This document shows positions 17,306 to 26,107 of a stretch of DNA of 64,000 nucleotides, one piece after another (the first letter of the stretch is position 1; each line of letters opens with the position of its first letter). The translations under genes were made by a program, and so were the position numbers. Under the pieces are notes generated by a model. The model had not been told where the DNA came from. It searched no databases and was given only the letters and a program-made list of their open reading frames with translations. Source of the DNA: Cupriavidus necator (lineage in GTDB: Bacteria > Pseudomonadota > Gammaproteobacteria > Burkholderiales > Burkholderiaceae); the NCBI RefSeq assembly GCF_013141915.1, contig NZ_SROX01000019.1, positions 62,001 through 126,000 of the forward strand, written 5' to 3'.

Positions 17306-18619
17306 ATGACCGATCTCACCGCTACCCCAGCCCAGGCGGCGCCGCCCGACCGTGAAGAAGTGCGCAAGCGCGTCTACGCCATCGTTGCCGCCTCCTCGGG
17401 CAACCTGGTCGAATGGTTCGACTTCTATGTCTACGCCTTCTGCGCGATCTATTTCGCGCCGTCGTTCTTTCCCAAGTCCGATCCCACCGCGCAACTGCTG
17501 AATACCGCCGGCGTGTTTGCCGCCGGCTTCCTGATGCGTCCGATCGGCGGCTGGCTGTTCGGCACCATCGCCGACCGCCACGGCCGCAAGAACTCGATGC
17601 TGATCTCGGTGGTCATGATGTGCGCCGGCTCGCTGCTGATCGCCTGCCTGCCCACCTACGCCAGCATCGGCAACTGGGCCCCGGCGCTGCTGTTGCTGGC
17701 GCGGCTGATCCAGGGCCTGTCCGTCGGCGGCGAGTACGGCACCACGGCCACCTATATGAGCGAGGTGGCGTTGCGAGGGCGGCGCGGGTTTTTCTCGTCG
17801 TTCCAGTATGTGACGCTGATCGGCGGCCAGTTGCTGGCGGTGCTGGTGGTGGTGATCCTGCAGCAGTTGCTGGACGAAGCCGAGCTGAAGGCCTGGGGCT
17901 GGCGCATCCCGTTCGTGGTCGGGGCCGTCACCGCGGTGGTGGCGCTGTTCCTGCGCCGCACGCTGCATGAAACCTCGTCGGCCGCCAGCCGCGGCAGCAA
18001 GGAAGCCGGCAGCGTCGCCGGGCTGTTCCGCCACCACAAGGCCGCGTTCTTCACGGTGCTGGGCTATACCGCGGGCGGCTCGCTGATCTTCTACACCTTT
18101 ACCACCTACATGCAGAAGTACCTGGTCAACACCGCCGGCATGTCGATCAAGACCGCCAGCTATGTGATGACCGGCTGCCTGTTTCTGTACATGTGCATGC
18201 AGCCGCTGTTCGGCGCGCTGTCCGACCGCATCGGCCGGCGCAGCAACATGCTGCTGTTCGGCGCGCTGGGCGCGCTGTGCACGGTGCCGATCCTGACCGC
18301 GCTGGGCACCGTCAGCGGTCCCGGCATGGCCTTCGTGCTGATCGCCGCGGCGCTGGCCATTGTCAGCTTCTATACCTCGATCAGCGGCATCGTGAAGGCC
18401 GAGATGTTCCCGCCCGAGGTGCGCGCGCTGGGCGTCGGCCTGGCCTATGCCATCGCCAACGCGATCTTCGGCGGCTCGGCCGAATATGTCGCGCTCGGCA
18501 TGAAGACGCTGGGCCATGAAACCGCGTTCTACTGGTATGTCAGCGCGATGATGGTGGTCGCCTTCCTGGTCAGCCTGCGCCTGCCGCGCCAGGCCCGCTA
18601 CCTGCATCACGAGCACTGA
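17306..18619 (+). CDS. MFS transporter, metabolite:H+ symporter (KgtP-like)
   Basis: A 437-residue inner-membrane protein starting at ATG 17306. It has the MHS-family start SSGNLVEWFDFYVYAF, loop motifs GWLFGTIADRHGRKNSM (residues about 85-100) and LSDRIGRRSNMLL (about 300), and RLIQGLSVGGEYGTTATYM, a strong marker of alpha-ketoglutarate/shikimate/proline-type symporters. Twelve helices are predicted by eye. It probably imports a dicarboxylate or oxoacid with protons. A LysR gene follows in the same orientation but is separated by a terminator, so it is likely a separate unit. Confidence 0.88.
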   Translation: MTDLTATPAQAAPPDREEVRKRVYAIVAASSGNLVEWFDFYVYAFCAIYFAPSFFPKSDPTAQLLNTAGVFAAGFLMRPIGGWLFGTIADRHGRKNSMLISVVMMCAGSLLIACLPTYASIGNWAPALLLLARLIQGLSVGGEYGTTATYMSEVALRGRRGFFSSFQYVTLIGGQLLAVLVVVILQQLLDEAELKAWGWRIPFVVGAVTAVVALFLRRTLHETSSAASRGSKEAGSVAGLFRHHKAAFFTVLGYTAGGSLIFYTFTTYMQKYLVNTAGMSIKTASYVMTGCLFLYMCMQPLFGALSDRIGRRSNMLLFGALGALCTVPILTALGTVSGPGMAFVLIAAALAIVSFYTSISGIVKAEMFPPEVRALGVGLAYAIANAIFGGSAEYVALGMKTLGHETAFYWYVSAMMVVAFLVSLRLPRQARYLHHEH

Positions 18620-18652
18620 GGCCCGTGCCCGCGCGCGGGCATGGCAAACTAC

Positions 18653-18698
18653 GGGGCCGGCAGCCGCCAACGCGGCGCGCCGGCCCCTTATCTTTTTT
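18653..18698 (+). terminator. Terminator between MHS transporter and LysR
   Basis: GGGGCCGGC (18653-18661) pairs with GCCGGCCCC (18679-18687), with an inner GCCGC/GCGGC stem, and TTATCTTTTTT follows. It lies only 8-50 bases before the LysR start, so the LysR promoter would overlap it, or readthrough supplies the regulator. Confidence 0.75.
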
Positions 18699-18705
18699 CC
18701 GAGCC

Positions 18706-19629
18706 ATGGATCTCAACGCCCTGCGCCTGTTCGTCGACATCGTCGACGCCGGCAACCTGAGCGCGGCCGCGCGCAAGCTCAAGATGACGCGCGCCAATGT
18801 CAGCTACCGGCTCAAGGCGCTGGAAGAAGAGCTGGGCGTGCAGCTGCTGCGCCGGACCACGCGCCATGTCGAGCCAACCCCGGTCGGCGCCGGGCTGTAT
18901 GAACACGGCCGCAATATCCTGGGCGAGGTCGCCGCCGCCAATGCGCTGATCAGCAACATGGGCAAGAGCCTGCAAGGCCATGTGCGGCTGTCGGTGCCGA
19001 CCGGGCTGGGCCATTCGCTGCTGTCGCCGCTGCTGGTGCGGTTTAAGCAGCGCTACCCGGACATCACGCTCGACGTGGTCTTCGACAACCGCGTGCACAA
19101 CCTGGTGTCCGAGGACGTTGAAGTAGCCCTGCGCATCATTTCCACGCCGCCGGATTCGGTCGTGGCCACCGAGATCGGCGCCGTCGACTGGATCGTGTGC
19201 GCGTCACCGGGGTACCTGGCCGGACACCCGGCACCGCAGGCGCTGTCGGGGCTGCAGGCGCATGCCATCGTGTGCGCGTCGCCGGTGGGGCAGAAGCTCA
19301 AGGCATCGGGTTCGCGCCAAGGGGGCAGCGGCGACGAGGTCCGCGAACAGGTGGTGCTCGAGCCCACGCTCAGCTCGGAGAATTTTGCCTTCCTGAAAGA
19401 GGCGGTGCTGGCCGGCCTGGGCGTCGGCATCTTCCCGATCTATGCCATCGGCGCCGAACTGGACAGCGGCGCGCTGCTGCCGCTGCTGTCCGACTACCGC
19501 ATCAGCGTGTTCGGCAGCAAGCTTTACATGCTGACCATGCCCAACCGCTACCAGACCCTGGCCACGCGCTACCTGTTGAACTTCCTGAAGACCGAACTAC
19601 AGGCGGTGTGGCCGCGGCTGCACCGTTAG
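18706..19629 (+). CDS. LysR-family transcriptional regulator
   Basis: A 307-residue regulator starting at ATG 18706. The N-terminal winged helix (MDLNALRLFVDIVDAGNLSA then ARKLKMTRANVSYRLKALE) and RRTTRHVEPTPVGAGLYEHG are typical of the CrgA/DsdC-like LysR branch that regulates neighbouring dehydrogenases or transporters. The effector domain covers residues 95-300. It follows the MHS transporter, an obvious candidate target, but a terminator separates them. Confidence 0.9.
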   Translation: MDLNALRLFVDIVDAGNLSAAARKLKMTRANVSYRLKALEEELGVQLLRRTTRHVEPTPVGAGLYEHGRNILGEVAAANALISNMGKSLQGHVRLSVPTGLGHSLLSPLLVRFKQRYPDITLDVVFDNRVHNLVSEDVEVALRIISTPPDSVVATEIGAVDWIVCASPGYLAGHPAPQALSGLQAHAIVCASPVGQKLKASGSRQGGSGDEVREQVVLEPTLSSENFAFLKEAVLAGLGVGIFPIYAIGAELDSGALLPLLSDYRISVFGSKLYMLTMPNRYQTLATRYLLNFLKTELQAVWPRLHR

Positions 19630-19713
19630 CCGAGGGCCCTCAGGCATGGTGCCGGCGCACTATAGTAGGAGCACAAGGATAACCGTCGGCGCACCCGGAA
19701 CCAAGGAGCAACC

Positions 19714-20187
19714 ATGGCCCTGGCCAGCACGCTCGCAAACTGCCTGAGCAGCAAGAACACCCGCTACGACATCATCCGCCACCCTTACACCCTGAGCAGC
19801 ATGGCCACGGCAGAGGCCGCGCACGTGCCCGGGGACCGGCTGGCCAAGACCCTGTTGCTGGAGGATGACCGCGGCTACGTCGCCGCTGTGATCCCTTCGA
19901 GCCATCACTTGCAGATGGCCGCCATCTGTGAACAGACCGGGCGCAACCTGGTGCTGGCGCACGAGGACGAGATCCGCGAGATCTTCAAGGATTGCGACCT
20001 CGGCGCGATTCCGCCGGTGGCGATGGCATACGGCATGCAGACTTATGTGGACGACAGCCTGATGCAGCAGCCCGAAGTCTATTTCGAGGGCGGCGACCAC
20101 CAGGACCTGGTGCACATGAGCGGCGACCAGTTCGCGCAACTGATGTCGGACGCCGGGCACGGACAGTTCTCGCGCCGCATGATGTAA
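19714..20187 (+). CDS. YbaK/EbsC-domain protein (aminoacyl-tRNA deacylase-like)
   Basis: A 157-residue cytosolic protein with AAGGAG before ATG 19714. Residues 20-150 match the YbaK fold that hydrolyses mischarged aminoacyl-tRNAs in trans: YDIIRHPYTLSSMATAEAAH, then AKTLLLEDDRGYVAAVIPSSHHL, and the later PPVAMAYGMQTYVDDSL segment. The lysine of RLAKTLLL corresponds to the conserved catalytic-site lysine. The tRNA specificity cannot be told; this stand-alone form is common in Burkholderiales. Confidence 0.78.
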   Translation: MALASTLANCLSSKNTRYDIIRHPYTLSSMATAEAAHVPGDRLAKTLLLEDDRGYVAAVIPSSHHLQMAAICEQTGRNLVLAHEDEIREIFKDCDLGAIPPVAMAYGMQTYVDDSLMQQPEVYFEGGDHQDLVHMSGDQFAQLMSDAGHGQFSRRMM

Positions 20188-20200
20188 GCGGTGCGACGGC

Positions 20201-20246
20201 AACGGCCACCACGCGGGTTGCGGCCCGCGTGGTGGCCGTTTTGCTT
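20201..20246. terminator. Bidirectional terminator between YbaK-like gene and eutC
   Basis: A perfect 17-bp stem (20201-20217 with 20224-20240) closed by a 6-base loop lies between two convergent genes. TTTTGCTTG follows on the plus strand. It should end both transcripts. Confidence 0.85.
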
Positions 20247-20248
20247 GT

Positions 20249-21067
20249 TCAGCGGAGCTCTGGCATTTGCCCGGCGCTGCCTTCGGGCAATGCGGGCGCG
20301 CTGTCGTCTTTCAGGTCCACGCCGGAGCGCCCCAGCGCCGCGGCGCCGCGCAGCAGGAACACCAGCCGGTCGGCCGCCTGCGCATACGGCAGCCCTTCCG
20401 GGCGCACATTGGAGATGCAGTTGCGCTCGGCATCGGTGCGGCCCAGGCGCGGCGCATAGGTCAGGTAGATGCCAAGGCTGTCGGGCGAACTCAGCCCGGG
20501 CCGCTCGCCGATCAGCATCACCACCTGGCGCGCGCTCAGCCGCTCGCCGATCTCGTCGCCCAGCGCCACGCGCGACTGCTCGGCCACCACCATGGGACCG
20601 ATCTGCCAGCCGTGCGGCAGGCGTTGCCGCACCGCCTCGAGCAGCGGCAGCGCATGACGCTGCGTCGCCAGCGCGGACAGGCCATCGGCGATCACGAACA
20701 CCACATCCGGCGCCTGCGGCGGCCGTGCCGCGTCCAGTTGCGCGCGGCTGGCCTCGTCCAGGCGCCGGCCCAGGTCAGGGCGGCGCAGGTAGTGCTCGCG
20801 GTCCGGCGCCGCGCTGTGCACGGTCGCGTGCGGCAGCCCTGCCGCCTCCAGCGCCGCGGTGATGGTGCCCACCTCCAGCGCCAGGTGCACCGCGTCGCGC
20901 GCCTGCGCGTGGGCCAGGCCGAACGCCAGCACAGCATCGGTGGGCTGGCTGTGGCCGGTGCGGCCCAGCGCGATGCGCGCGCGCGTGAACCGCCGCAGCC
21001 GTTGCCACGGGTTGGCTTCGTCCGTGGCGGTGTCCGGACTGGCGGGCGTCTGGCGTCTGGCCGTCAT
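20249..21067 (-). CDS. eutC: Ethanolamine ammonia-lyase small subunit
   Basis: A 272-residue subunit starting at ATG 21067. With EutB it forms the adenosylcobalamin-dependent lyase that turns ethanolamine into acetaldehyde and ammonia. Family segments are clear: ARIALGRTGHSQPTDAVLAF, DVVFVIADGLSALATQRHAL, RVALGDEIGERLSARQVVML, IGERPGLSSPDSLGIYLTY and NCISNVRPEGLPY. The gene lies 10 bases after eutB, an operon. No microcompartment shell gene, eutA reactivase or permease is nearby, so this is the simple short eut type found in many beta-proteobacteria. Confidence 0.95.
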   Translation of the reverse strand: MTARRQTPASPDTATDEANPWQRLRRFTRARIALGRTGHSQPTDAVLAFGLAHAQARDAVHLALEVGTITAALEAAGLPHATVHSAAPDREHYLRRPDLGRRLDEASRAQLDAARPPQAPDVVFVIADGLSALATQRHALPLLEAVRQRLPHGWQIGPMVVAEQSRVALGDEIGERLSARQVVMLIGERPGLSSPDSLGIYLTYAPRLGRTDAERNCISNVRPEGLPYAQAADRLVFLLRGAAALGRSGVDLKDDSAPALPEGSAGQMPELR

Positions 21068-21077
21068 CGCGGGCGCC

Positions 21078-22460
21078 TCACAGGCTGTGGGCCATCTGCA
21101 GCAGCGGCTGGCGCGCCGCCGGCTCCAGCAGCCGGCCTGCGGCATCGGCCATGCCCATGCGCTGCAGCCACGCCTCGAACTCCGGCGCCGGGCGCAGCCC
21201 CAGCACTTCACGCAGGTACAGCGCATCGTGGAACGAGGTGCTCTGGTAGTTCAGCATGATGTCGTCGGCGCCCGGCACGCCCATGATGAAGTTGATCCCG
21301 GCCACGCCGAACAGCGTCAGCAGCGTATCCATGTCGTCCTGGTCGGCCTCGGCGTGGTTGGTGTAGCAGACATCGCAGCCCATTGGCACGCCCATCAGCT
21401 TGCCGCAGAAGTGGTCTTCCAGCCCGGCGCGGATGATCTGCTTGCCGTCATACAGGTACTCCGGCCCGATAAAGCCCACCACGGTATTGACCAGCAGCGG
21501 CGAGAACGCGCGCGCCACCGCATAGGCGCGCGCCTCCATGGTCTGCTGGTCGACGCCGTGGTGCGCGTCGGCCGACAGCGCGCTGCCCTGCCCGGTCTCG
21601 AAGTACATCACGTTGTCGCCCACGGTGCCACGCGCCAGCGCCTGCGCGGCGTCGTGCGCCTCGGCCAGCAGCGCCAGGCTGATGCCGAAGGCCGCATTGG
21701 CGCGCTCGCTGCCAGCCACCGACTGGAACACCAGGTCCACCGGCGCGCCCTGCCCGATCGCACGCAGCGTGTTGGTGACATGGGTCAGCACGCAGGACTG
21801 CGTGGGGATATCGAAGCGGCTGCGCAGTTCATCAATCATGCGCAGCAGCGAGACGATCGTGGCGAGGTTGTCCGAGGCCGGGTTGACGCCGATGGTGGCA
21901 TCGCCGCAGCCATAGAGCAGGCCATCGATGATCGACGCAGCGATGCCCTTGGGGTCGTCGGTCGGGTGGTTGGGCTGCAGCCGCACCGCCAGCCGGCCCG
22001 GCAGCCCCACCGTGCTGCGAAAGCGCGTGACCACCTGGCATTTGCGCGCCACCGCGACGAGGTCCTGGTTGCGCATCAGCTTGCTGACCGCCGCCGCCAT
22101 TTCCGGGGTGATGCCAGGCGCCACCCGCGCCAGCAGGGCGCTGTCAGTGTCATGCCGCAGCAGCCAGTTGCGCAAGTCGCCCACGGTGGTGGCGCCGATC
22201 GCGGCGAAGGCCGAGGCGTCGTGGCGGTCGTGGATCAGGCGCGTGACCTCGTCGTCCTCATAGGGCACCAGCGCCTCGTTGAGGAAGCGCGTCAGCGGCA
22301 CCTCGGCCAGCGCCAGCCTTGCCGCCATCCGCTCCTGTTCGCTTTGCGCGGCAAGGCCCGCCAGCGCGTCGCCGGAGCGCGCCGGGCTGGCCCGGGCCAG
22401 AAGCGTACGAAGGTCGGCAAAGACGTGGCGGTGGCTGCCGATGGTATAGGTGTAGGCCAT
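21078..22460 (-). CDS. eutB: Ethanolamine ammonia-lyase large subunit
   Basis: A 460-residue catalytic subunit (MAYTYTIGSHRHVFADLRTL) with ATG at 22460. Family segments include GLPGRLAVRLQPNHPTDDPK, FETGQGSALSADAHHGVDQQ, TVVGFIGPEYLYDGKQI and GVPMGCDVCYTNHAEADQDD. The barrel binds adenosylcobalamin and substrate. It is the first gene of the eutBC operon. I looked for a cobalamin riboswitch in the 220 bases upstream and saw none. Confidence 0.96.
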   Translation of the reverse strand: MAYTYTIGSHRHVFADLRTLLARASPARSGDALAGLAAQSEQERMAARLALAEVPLTRFLNEALVPYEDDEVTRLIHDRHDASAFAAIGATTVGDLRNWLLRHDTDSALLARVAPGITPEMAAAVSKLMRNQDLVAVARKCQVVTRFRSTVGLPGRLAVRLQPNHPTDDPKGIAASIIDGLLYGCGDATIGVNPASDNLATIVSLLRMIDELRSRFDIPTQSCVLTHVTNTLRAIGQGAPVDLVFQSVAGSERANAAFGISLALLAEAHDAAQALARGTVGDNVMYFETGQGSALSADAHHGVDQQTMEARAYAVARAFSPLLVNTVVGFIGPEYLYDGKQIIRAGLEDHFCGKLMGVPMGCDVCYTNHAEADQDDMDTLLTLFGVAGINFIMGVPGADDIMLNYQSTSFHDALYLREVLGLRPAPEFEAWLQRMGMADAAGRLLEPAARQPLLQMAHSL

Positions 22461-22682
22461 GCGTTGCGTTCCCTGGCTTTGCGACAACGGAGACAGCGCG
22501 GCGGACGACTGGCCGTGCCCGATTCCCCCTAATATAGACACCCTTTGCGTGTGCCGATATGCCAACATCGACCTCACGTGGCGGCGGCACATACGACTGA
22601 CGCAGCCGACTGACGCAACCATTACATCTGGATCGGCGAGAATCCAGAATTCTTTTCAGAAAATTGCATGCCGGAGACACCG

Positions 22683-23720
22683 ATGAAAGACCCCGAACCG
22701 ACCGCCACCCCGCGCCTGCCGCCGGCGGCGTGGTACAGCGTCGGCACCGTCGCCTACCTGCTGACCGCGCTGGCGCTGTGGACCGTGCTGCATGCCAACC
22801 TGGTCGCCGCGCTGCTGTCCGGGCTGCTGCTGTATTCGCTGGTGGACGTGCTGGCGCCGCGCCTGAGGCGGCTCAACCAGCGCCACGACGCGCTCGCCGT
22901 GGCGATCCTGTCGGCGCTGATCCTGCTGGGGCTGACGCTGGCGGGCTGGCTGCTGGTGCGCTTTGTCAGCGGCGAGGGCAACACCCTGGACGGCCTGCTC
23001 AACCACGTGGCCGACATCATCGACCGCTCGCGCGGGCAGCTGCCGCCCTGGCTCAGCGACGCGCTGCCCAACGGCGTCGACGAACTGGCCAACACACTGA
23101 TCAACACCCTGCGCGAGCATGCCGCGATGGCGCAGAAGCTGGGCGCTGAAGTCCTGCGCACGCTGGTGCATATCCTGATCGGGCTGGTGATCGGCGCGAT
23201 GGTGGCGCTGTACCGCGCGGTGGCGCGCCCCAACCGGCGCCCGCTGGCGGCCGCGCTGGTGGCGCGCGCGCGCACGCTGCAGCTGGCGTTCTCGCAGTTC
23301 ATCTTTGCGCAGATCCAGATTTCCACCATCAACACCGTGCTGACCGCGGTCTACCTGCTGCTGGTGCTGCCGCTGTTCGGGGTACACCTGCCGCTGAGCA
23401 AGACCCTGGTGGTCATCACTTTCGTGGTGGGACTGCTGCCGGTGCTGGGCAACCTGATCTCGAACACAGCCATCGTGGTGGCATCGCTGTCGGTGTCGTT
23501 GCCGATCGCGGTGGCGTCGATGGTGTTCCTGGTGGTGATCCACAAGCTGGAGTACTTCCTGAATGCGCGCATCATCGGCGCGCGCATCCAGGCAGCGGCG
23601 TGGGAGCTGCTGATGGTAATGCTGCTGATGGAAACCCTGTTCGGCATCCCGGGCGTGATCGCCGGGCCGATCTTCTATGCGTACCTGAAACGCGAGCTGG
23701 CCGGCGCCGGGCTGGTCTGA
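22683..23720 (+). CDS. AI-2E-family permease
   Basis: A 345-residue inner-membrane protein with about 7-8 hydrophobic segments and the family's conserved C-terminal block: FVVGLLPVLGNLISNTAIVV, then FLVVIHKLEYFLNARIIGAR and METLFGIPGVIAGPIFYAYL. Members export small molecules or act as Na+/H+ antiporters; the AI-2 label is historical. ATG 22683 has GGAGA at the right distance; ATG 22668 also fits. The gene ends 25 bases before a second LldR-type operator-like palindrome. Confidence 0.85.
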   Translation: MKDPEPTATPRLPPAAWYSVGTVAYLLTALALWTVLHANLVAALLSGLLLYSLVDVLAPRLRRLNQRHDALAVAILSALILLGLTLAGWLLVRFVSGEGNTLDGLLNHVADIIDRSRGQLPPWLSDALPNGVDELANTLINTLREHAAMAQKLGAEVLRTLVHILIGLVIGAMVALYRAVARPNRRPLAAALVARARTLQLAFSQFIFAQIQISTINTVLTAVYLLLVLPLFGVHLPLSKTLVVITFVVGLLPVLGNLISNTAIVVASLSVSLPIAVASMVFLVVIHKLEYFLNARIIGARIQAAAWELLMVMLLMETLFGIPGVIAGPIFYAYLKRELAGAGLV

Positions 23721-23746
23721 ATGCCCCGGCCGGCACCCCCGGCCCA

Positions 23747-23757
23747 TGGTAGGACCA
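23747..23757. promoter_or_regulatory. Second LldR/GntR operator-like palindrome
   Basis: TGGTAGGACCA, an 11-bp palindrome of the TGGTNNNACCA type, lies between the stops of the AI-2E permease and lldR. It matches the core of the operator at 24544-24560 and is about 800 bases away. It may be an auxiliary site for DNA looping or an accident. Confidence 0.4.
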
Positions 23758-23779
23758 ATTTCCGGCCAGCGGCCCGGGC

Positions 23780-24499
23780 TCAGTCCCCGTCCTGCTCCAC
23801 CCGGCTGCGCACGAAGTCGATATGGGTCTGCATGGCGGTGCGCGCCTCTTCGGGGCGGCGCGCGCAGATCGCATCGCACAGCGTGCGGTGCTGCAACAAC
23901 AGCAGGGCTGATGCCCCGTCGTCCTGTTCGCGCAGGCCGGTGCCGTTGATGGTGATGTGCTCGCGCAGCATGCCGATCACGCTGGTATGCAGGTGCAGGA
24001 ACATGGTGTTGTGCGAGGCCTGCGCGATGGCGTCATGCAGTTGCGCGTCGGCATCGGCCTCGGCCTGCTTGTCGTCGGCGGCGCGCGCGCGTTCGAGCTC
24101 GGCCATCAGCGCGCGGATGCGCTTGACGTCGGCGGGATTCGCGCGCAGCGCGGCAAAATAGGCCGTGGCGCCTTCCAGCACGCGGCGGAACTCGAGGATG
24201 TCCTCGCGCAGCGCGGGATGGTCCGCCACCAGCTGGCCCCATGGCGACGCAATGCCGGCGCGCAGCTGGTCGGTGGCATAGACGCCGGCGCCGCGCCGGC
24301 TCTGCAGCAGGCCACGCGCAGCCAGGCGCTGGATGGCCTCGCGCACGGTGTTGCGCGCCACCGCGTATTGCTCGGCCAGCACGCGCTCGGCCGGCAGCCG
24401 CGTGCCGGGCGGCCAGGTGCCGTCGAGCAGCGCGGTTTCCATGCGCCGCATCACCGACTCCACGCGTCCGCGGGTGTGCCCGTGCCTGGCTGCCGTCAT
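23780..24499 (-). CDS. lldR: FadR-type GntR regulator of lactate utilisation
   Basis: A 239-residue regulator starting at ATG 24499. The winged helix (LLDGTWPPGTRLPAERVLAE, VARNTVREAIQRLAARGLL) is followed by an all-helical FCD ligand domain (about residues 90-235) with the metal-binding pattern D..H...H. It is divergent from lutA and an excellent TGGT-N3-ACCA operator lies between them, as in LldR systems where L-lactate releases the repressor. The family and context assignment is strong; the ligand is inferred from the neighbours. Confidence 0.88.
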   Translation of the reverse strand: MTAARHGHTRGRVESVMRRMETALLDGTWPPGTRLPAERVLAEQYAVARNTVREAIQRLAARGLLQSRRGAGVYATDQLRAGIASPWGQLVADHPALREDILEFRRVLEGATAYFAALRANPADVKRIRALMAELERARAADDKQAEADADAQLHDAIAQASHNTMFLHLHTSVIGMLREHITINGTGLREQDDGASALLLLQHRTLCDAICARRPEEARTAMQTHIDFVRSRVEQDGD

Positions 24500-24543
24500 G
24501 CCGTATGTCCTCGCCCTGATCCTGTGCGCGACGCCCCCGGGAG

Positions 24544-24560
24544 AATTGGTCCAACCAATT
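24544..24560. promoter_or_regulatory. LldR-type operator
   Basis: AATTGGTCCAACCAATT is a perfect 17-bp palindrome between the divergent lldR and lutA starts (45 and 67 bases away). It matches the TNGTNNNACNA rule of FadR-subfamily regulators and is nearly identical to known LldR operators. It should repress both the lut-lctP operon and lldR itself. Confidence 0.8.
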
Positions 24561-24626
24561 TGTACCGCCGCGCGGAAGCGGGAATTATGCGCCCAAATGT
24601 GCGACCCAGCACGTGCGGAGCGAGAC

Positions 24627-25409
24627 ATGAAGGATCGTCAGTACCCCAGCGGCCCTGCCCCCACGCAGGCCTACCTGTTTGCCACCTGCCTGGTCGACCT
24701 GTTCGTGCCCCAGGCCGGCCTCGACGCCGTGCGGCTGCTCGAGCGCGAAGGCCTGACCGTGCATTTTCCGCGCGGGCAGAGCTGCTGCGGCCAGCCCGCC
24801 TACAGCAGCGGCAACCCCGACGCGGCCCGTGCGGTGGCGCGCGCCCAGCTTGAACTGTTCCGCCAGCCGTGGCCGGTGATCGTGCCGTCCGGTTCGTGCG
24901 CAGGCATGATGCGCCATCACTGGCCCCAGCTGTTTGCCGACGATCCGGTGGCCGGCCCGCAGGCCCGTGAACTTGCCGGGCGCGTTTATGAACTGGGCGA
25001 GTTCCTGCTGCACGTGCTGAAGGTGGATTTCGGCGATGCCGTCGCGTCGGCCCGGGCGCCGGAACGCATCGTGCTGCATACCTCGTGCGGCGCCCGCCGC
25101 GAAATGGGTACGCGCCAGCACGGCGTGGCCCTGGTCGATGCGCTGCCCGGCGTGACCCGCGTGGAGCATGAGCGCGAGTCCGAATGCTGCGGGTTCGGCG
25201 GCACCTTTTCGCTCAAGCATCCCGATATCTCCGGCGCCATGGTGCGCGACAAGGTGGCCGCGGCCTGCGCCACCGGCTGCGACCGGCTGGTCTCGGCCGA
25301 CTGCGGCTGCCTGCTCAACATCGGCCATACCGCCGCGCACGACCACGCGCCGCTGCAGGTGGAACACCTCGCCAGCTTCCTGTGGCGCCGTACCGGAGGT
25401 GCCGCATGA
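24627..25409 (+). CDS. lutA: L-lactate utilisation protein A (CCG-domain Fe-S protein)
   Basis: A 260-residue cytosolic protein with GCGGAG before ATG 24627. It has two cysteine-rich CCG repeats that bind iron-sulphur or heterodisulphide-type centres: ATCLVDLF with SCCGQPAYSSG in the first half, and HTSCGARREMG with ECCGFGGTFSLKHPD in the second. LutA is one of three subunits that oxidise L-lactate to pyruvate and pass electrons to the respiratory chain. It is first in the operon; its stop overlaps lutC as ATGA. Confidence 0.93.
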   Translation: MKDRQYPSGPAPTQAYLFATCLVDLFVPQAGLDAVRLLEREGLTVHFPRGQSCCGQPAYSSGNPDAARAVARAQLELFRQPWPVIVPSGSCAGMMRHHWPQLFADDPVAGPQARELAGRVYELGEFLLHVLKVDFGDAVASARAPERIVLHTSCGARREMGTRQHGVALVDALPGVTRVEHERESECCGFGGTFSLKHPDISGAMVRDKVAAACATGCDRLVSADCGCLLNIGHTAAHDHAPLQVEHLASFLWRRTGGAA

Positions 25410-26107
25410 GCACGCCCGGCGCCCGCGAACGCATGCTCGGCCGGCTGCGCGCCGCCGCGCCTGTGCCGTCCCCGCAAACCACTGAGCTGGACCACCGCAT
25501 CGACGATCATTTCGCCGCGCGTCGCGCGGGCACGCCGACGACCGATGAGCGCGTCGCCACGATGCAGGCCGCGCTGCAAGGCCTGCATGCCGAAGTCTGG
25601 TGCGCGGACGCCACCGCGTGGCCGGCGTTGATTGCCACGGCACTGGCCGAGGCTGGCGTAAAGCGCCTGCTGCTCGATCCGGCCAGCGCGGCCGGCGCCG
25701 CGCTGGCCGCCGCATTGCCGGCCGGGATAGAGGCCATTGGCTACGACCGCCCGATCGAAGCGTGGAAGTCTGAACTGTTCGACACCGTCGATGCCGGCTT
25801 TACCGTGGCGCGCTCCGGCATCGCCGCCACCGGCACGCTGGTGCTGGCGCCCGACGCGGGCTCGCCGCGCACGGTGTCGCTGGTGCCGCCGCTGCATGTC
25901 GCGCTGGTGCGCGCCTCGACGCTGCATGACGACCTGCACCTGGCCGCGCGCGCCGAGCGCTGGGCCGACGGCATGCCGACCAACCTGGTGCTGGTCTCGG
26001 GCCCGTCCAAGACCTCCGATATCCAGCAGACCCTGGCCTACGGCGCGCATGGTCCGCGCCGGCTGTGGGTGGTGATCGAAACTGACCCCTTGGAGGCCGG
26101 GCAATGA
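25406..26107 (+). CDS. lutC: L-lactate utilisation protein C
   Basis: A 233-residue LUD-domain protein (YkgG type) starting at ATG 25406 inside the lutA stop. Signature parts are VARSGIAATGTLVLAPDAGS near residue 135, RTVSLVPPLHVALV near 155 and the C-terminal LVSGPSKTSDIQQTLAYGAHGPR. It is needed with LutA and LutB for L-lactate oxidation. The order A-C-B differs from the A-B-C order of Bacillus and is usual in Burkholderiales. The stop overlaps lutB as ATGA. Confidence 0.92.
   Translation: MSTPGARERMLGRLRAAAPVPSPQTTELDHRIDDHFAARRAGTPTTDERVATMQAALQGLHAEVWCADATAWPALIATALAEAGVKRLLLDPASAAGAALAAALPAGIEAIGYDRPIEAWKSELFDTVDAGFTVARSGIAATGTLVLAPDAGSPRTVSLVPPLHVALVRASTLHDDLHLAARAERWADGMPTNLVLVSGPSKTSDIQQTLAYGAHGPRRLWVVIETDPLEAGQ

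Noticed and set aside
22461..22682. Possible cobalamin riboswitch before eutB
   Set aside because: EutBC needs adenosylcobalamin, but I found no B12-box-like sequence or suitable structure in this gap.
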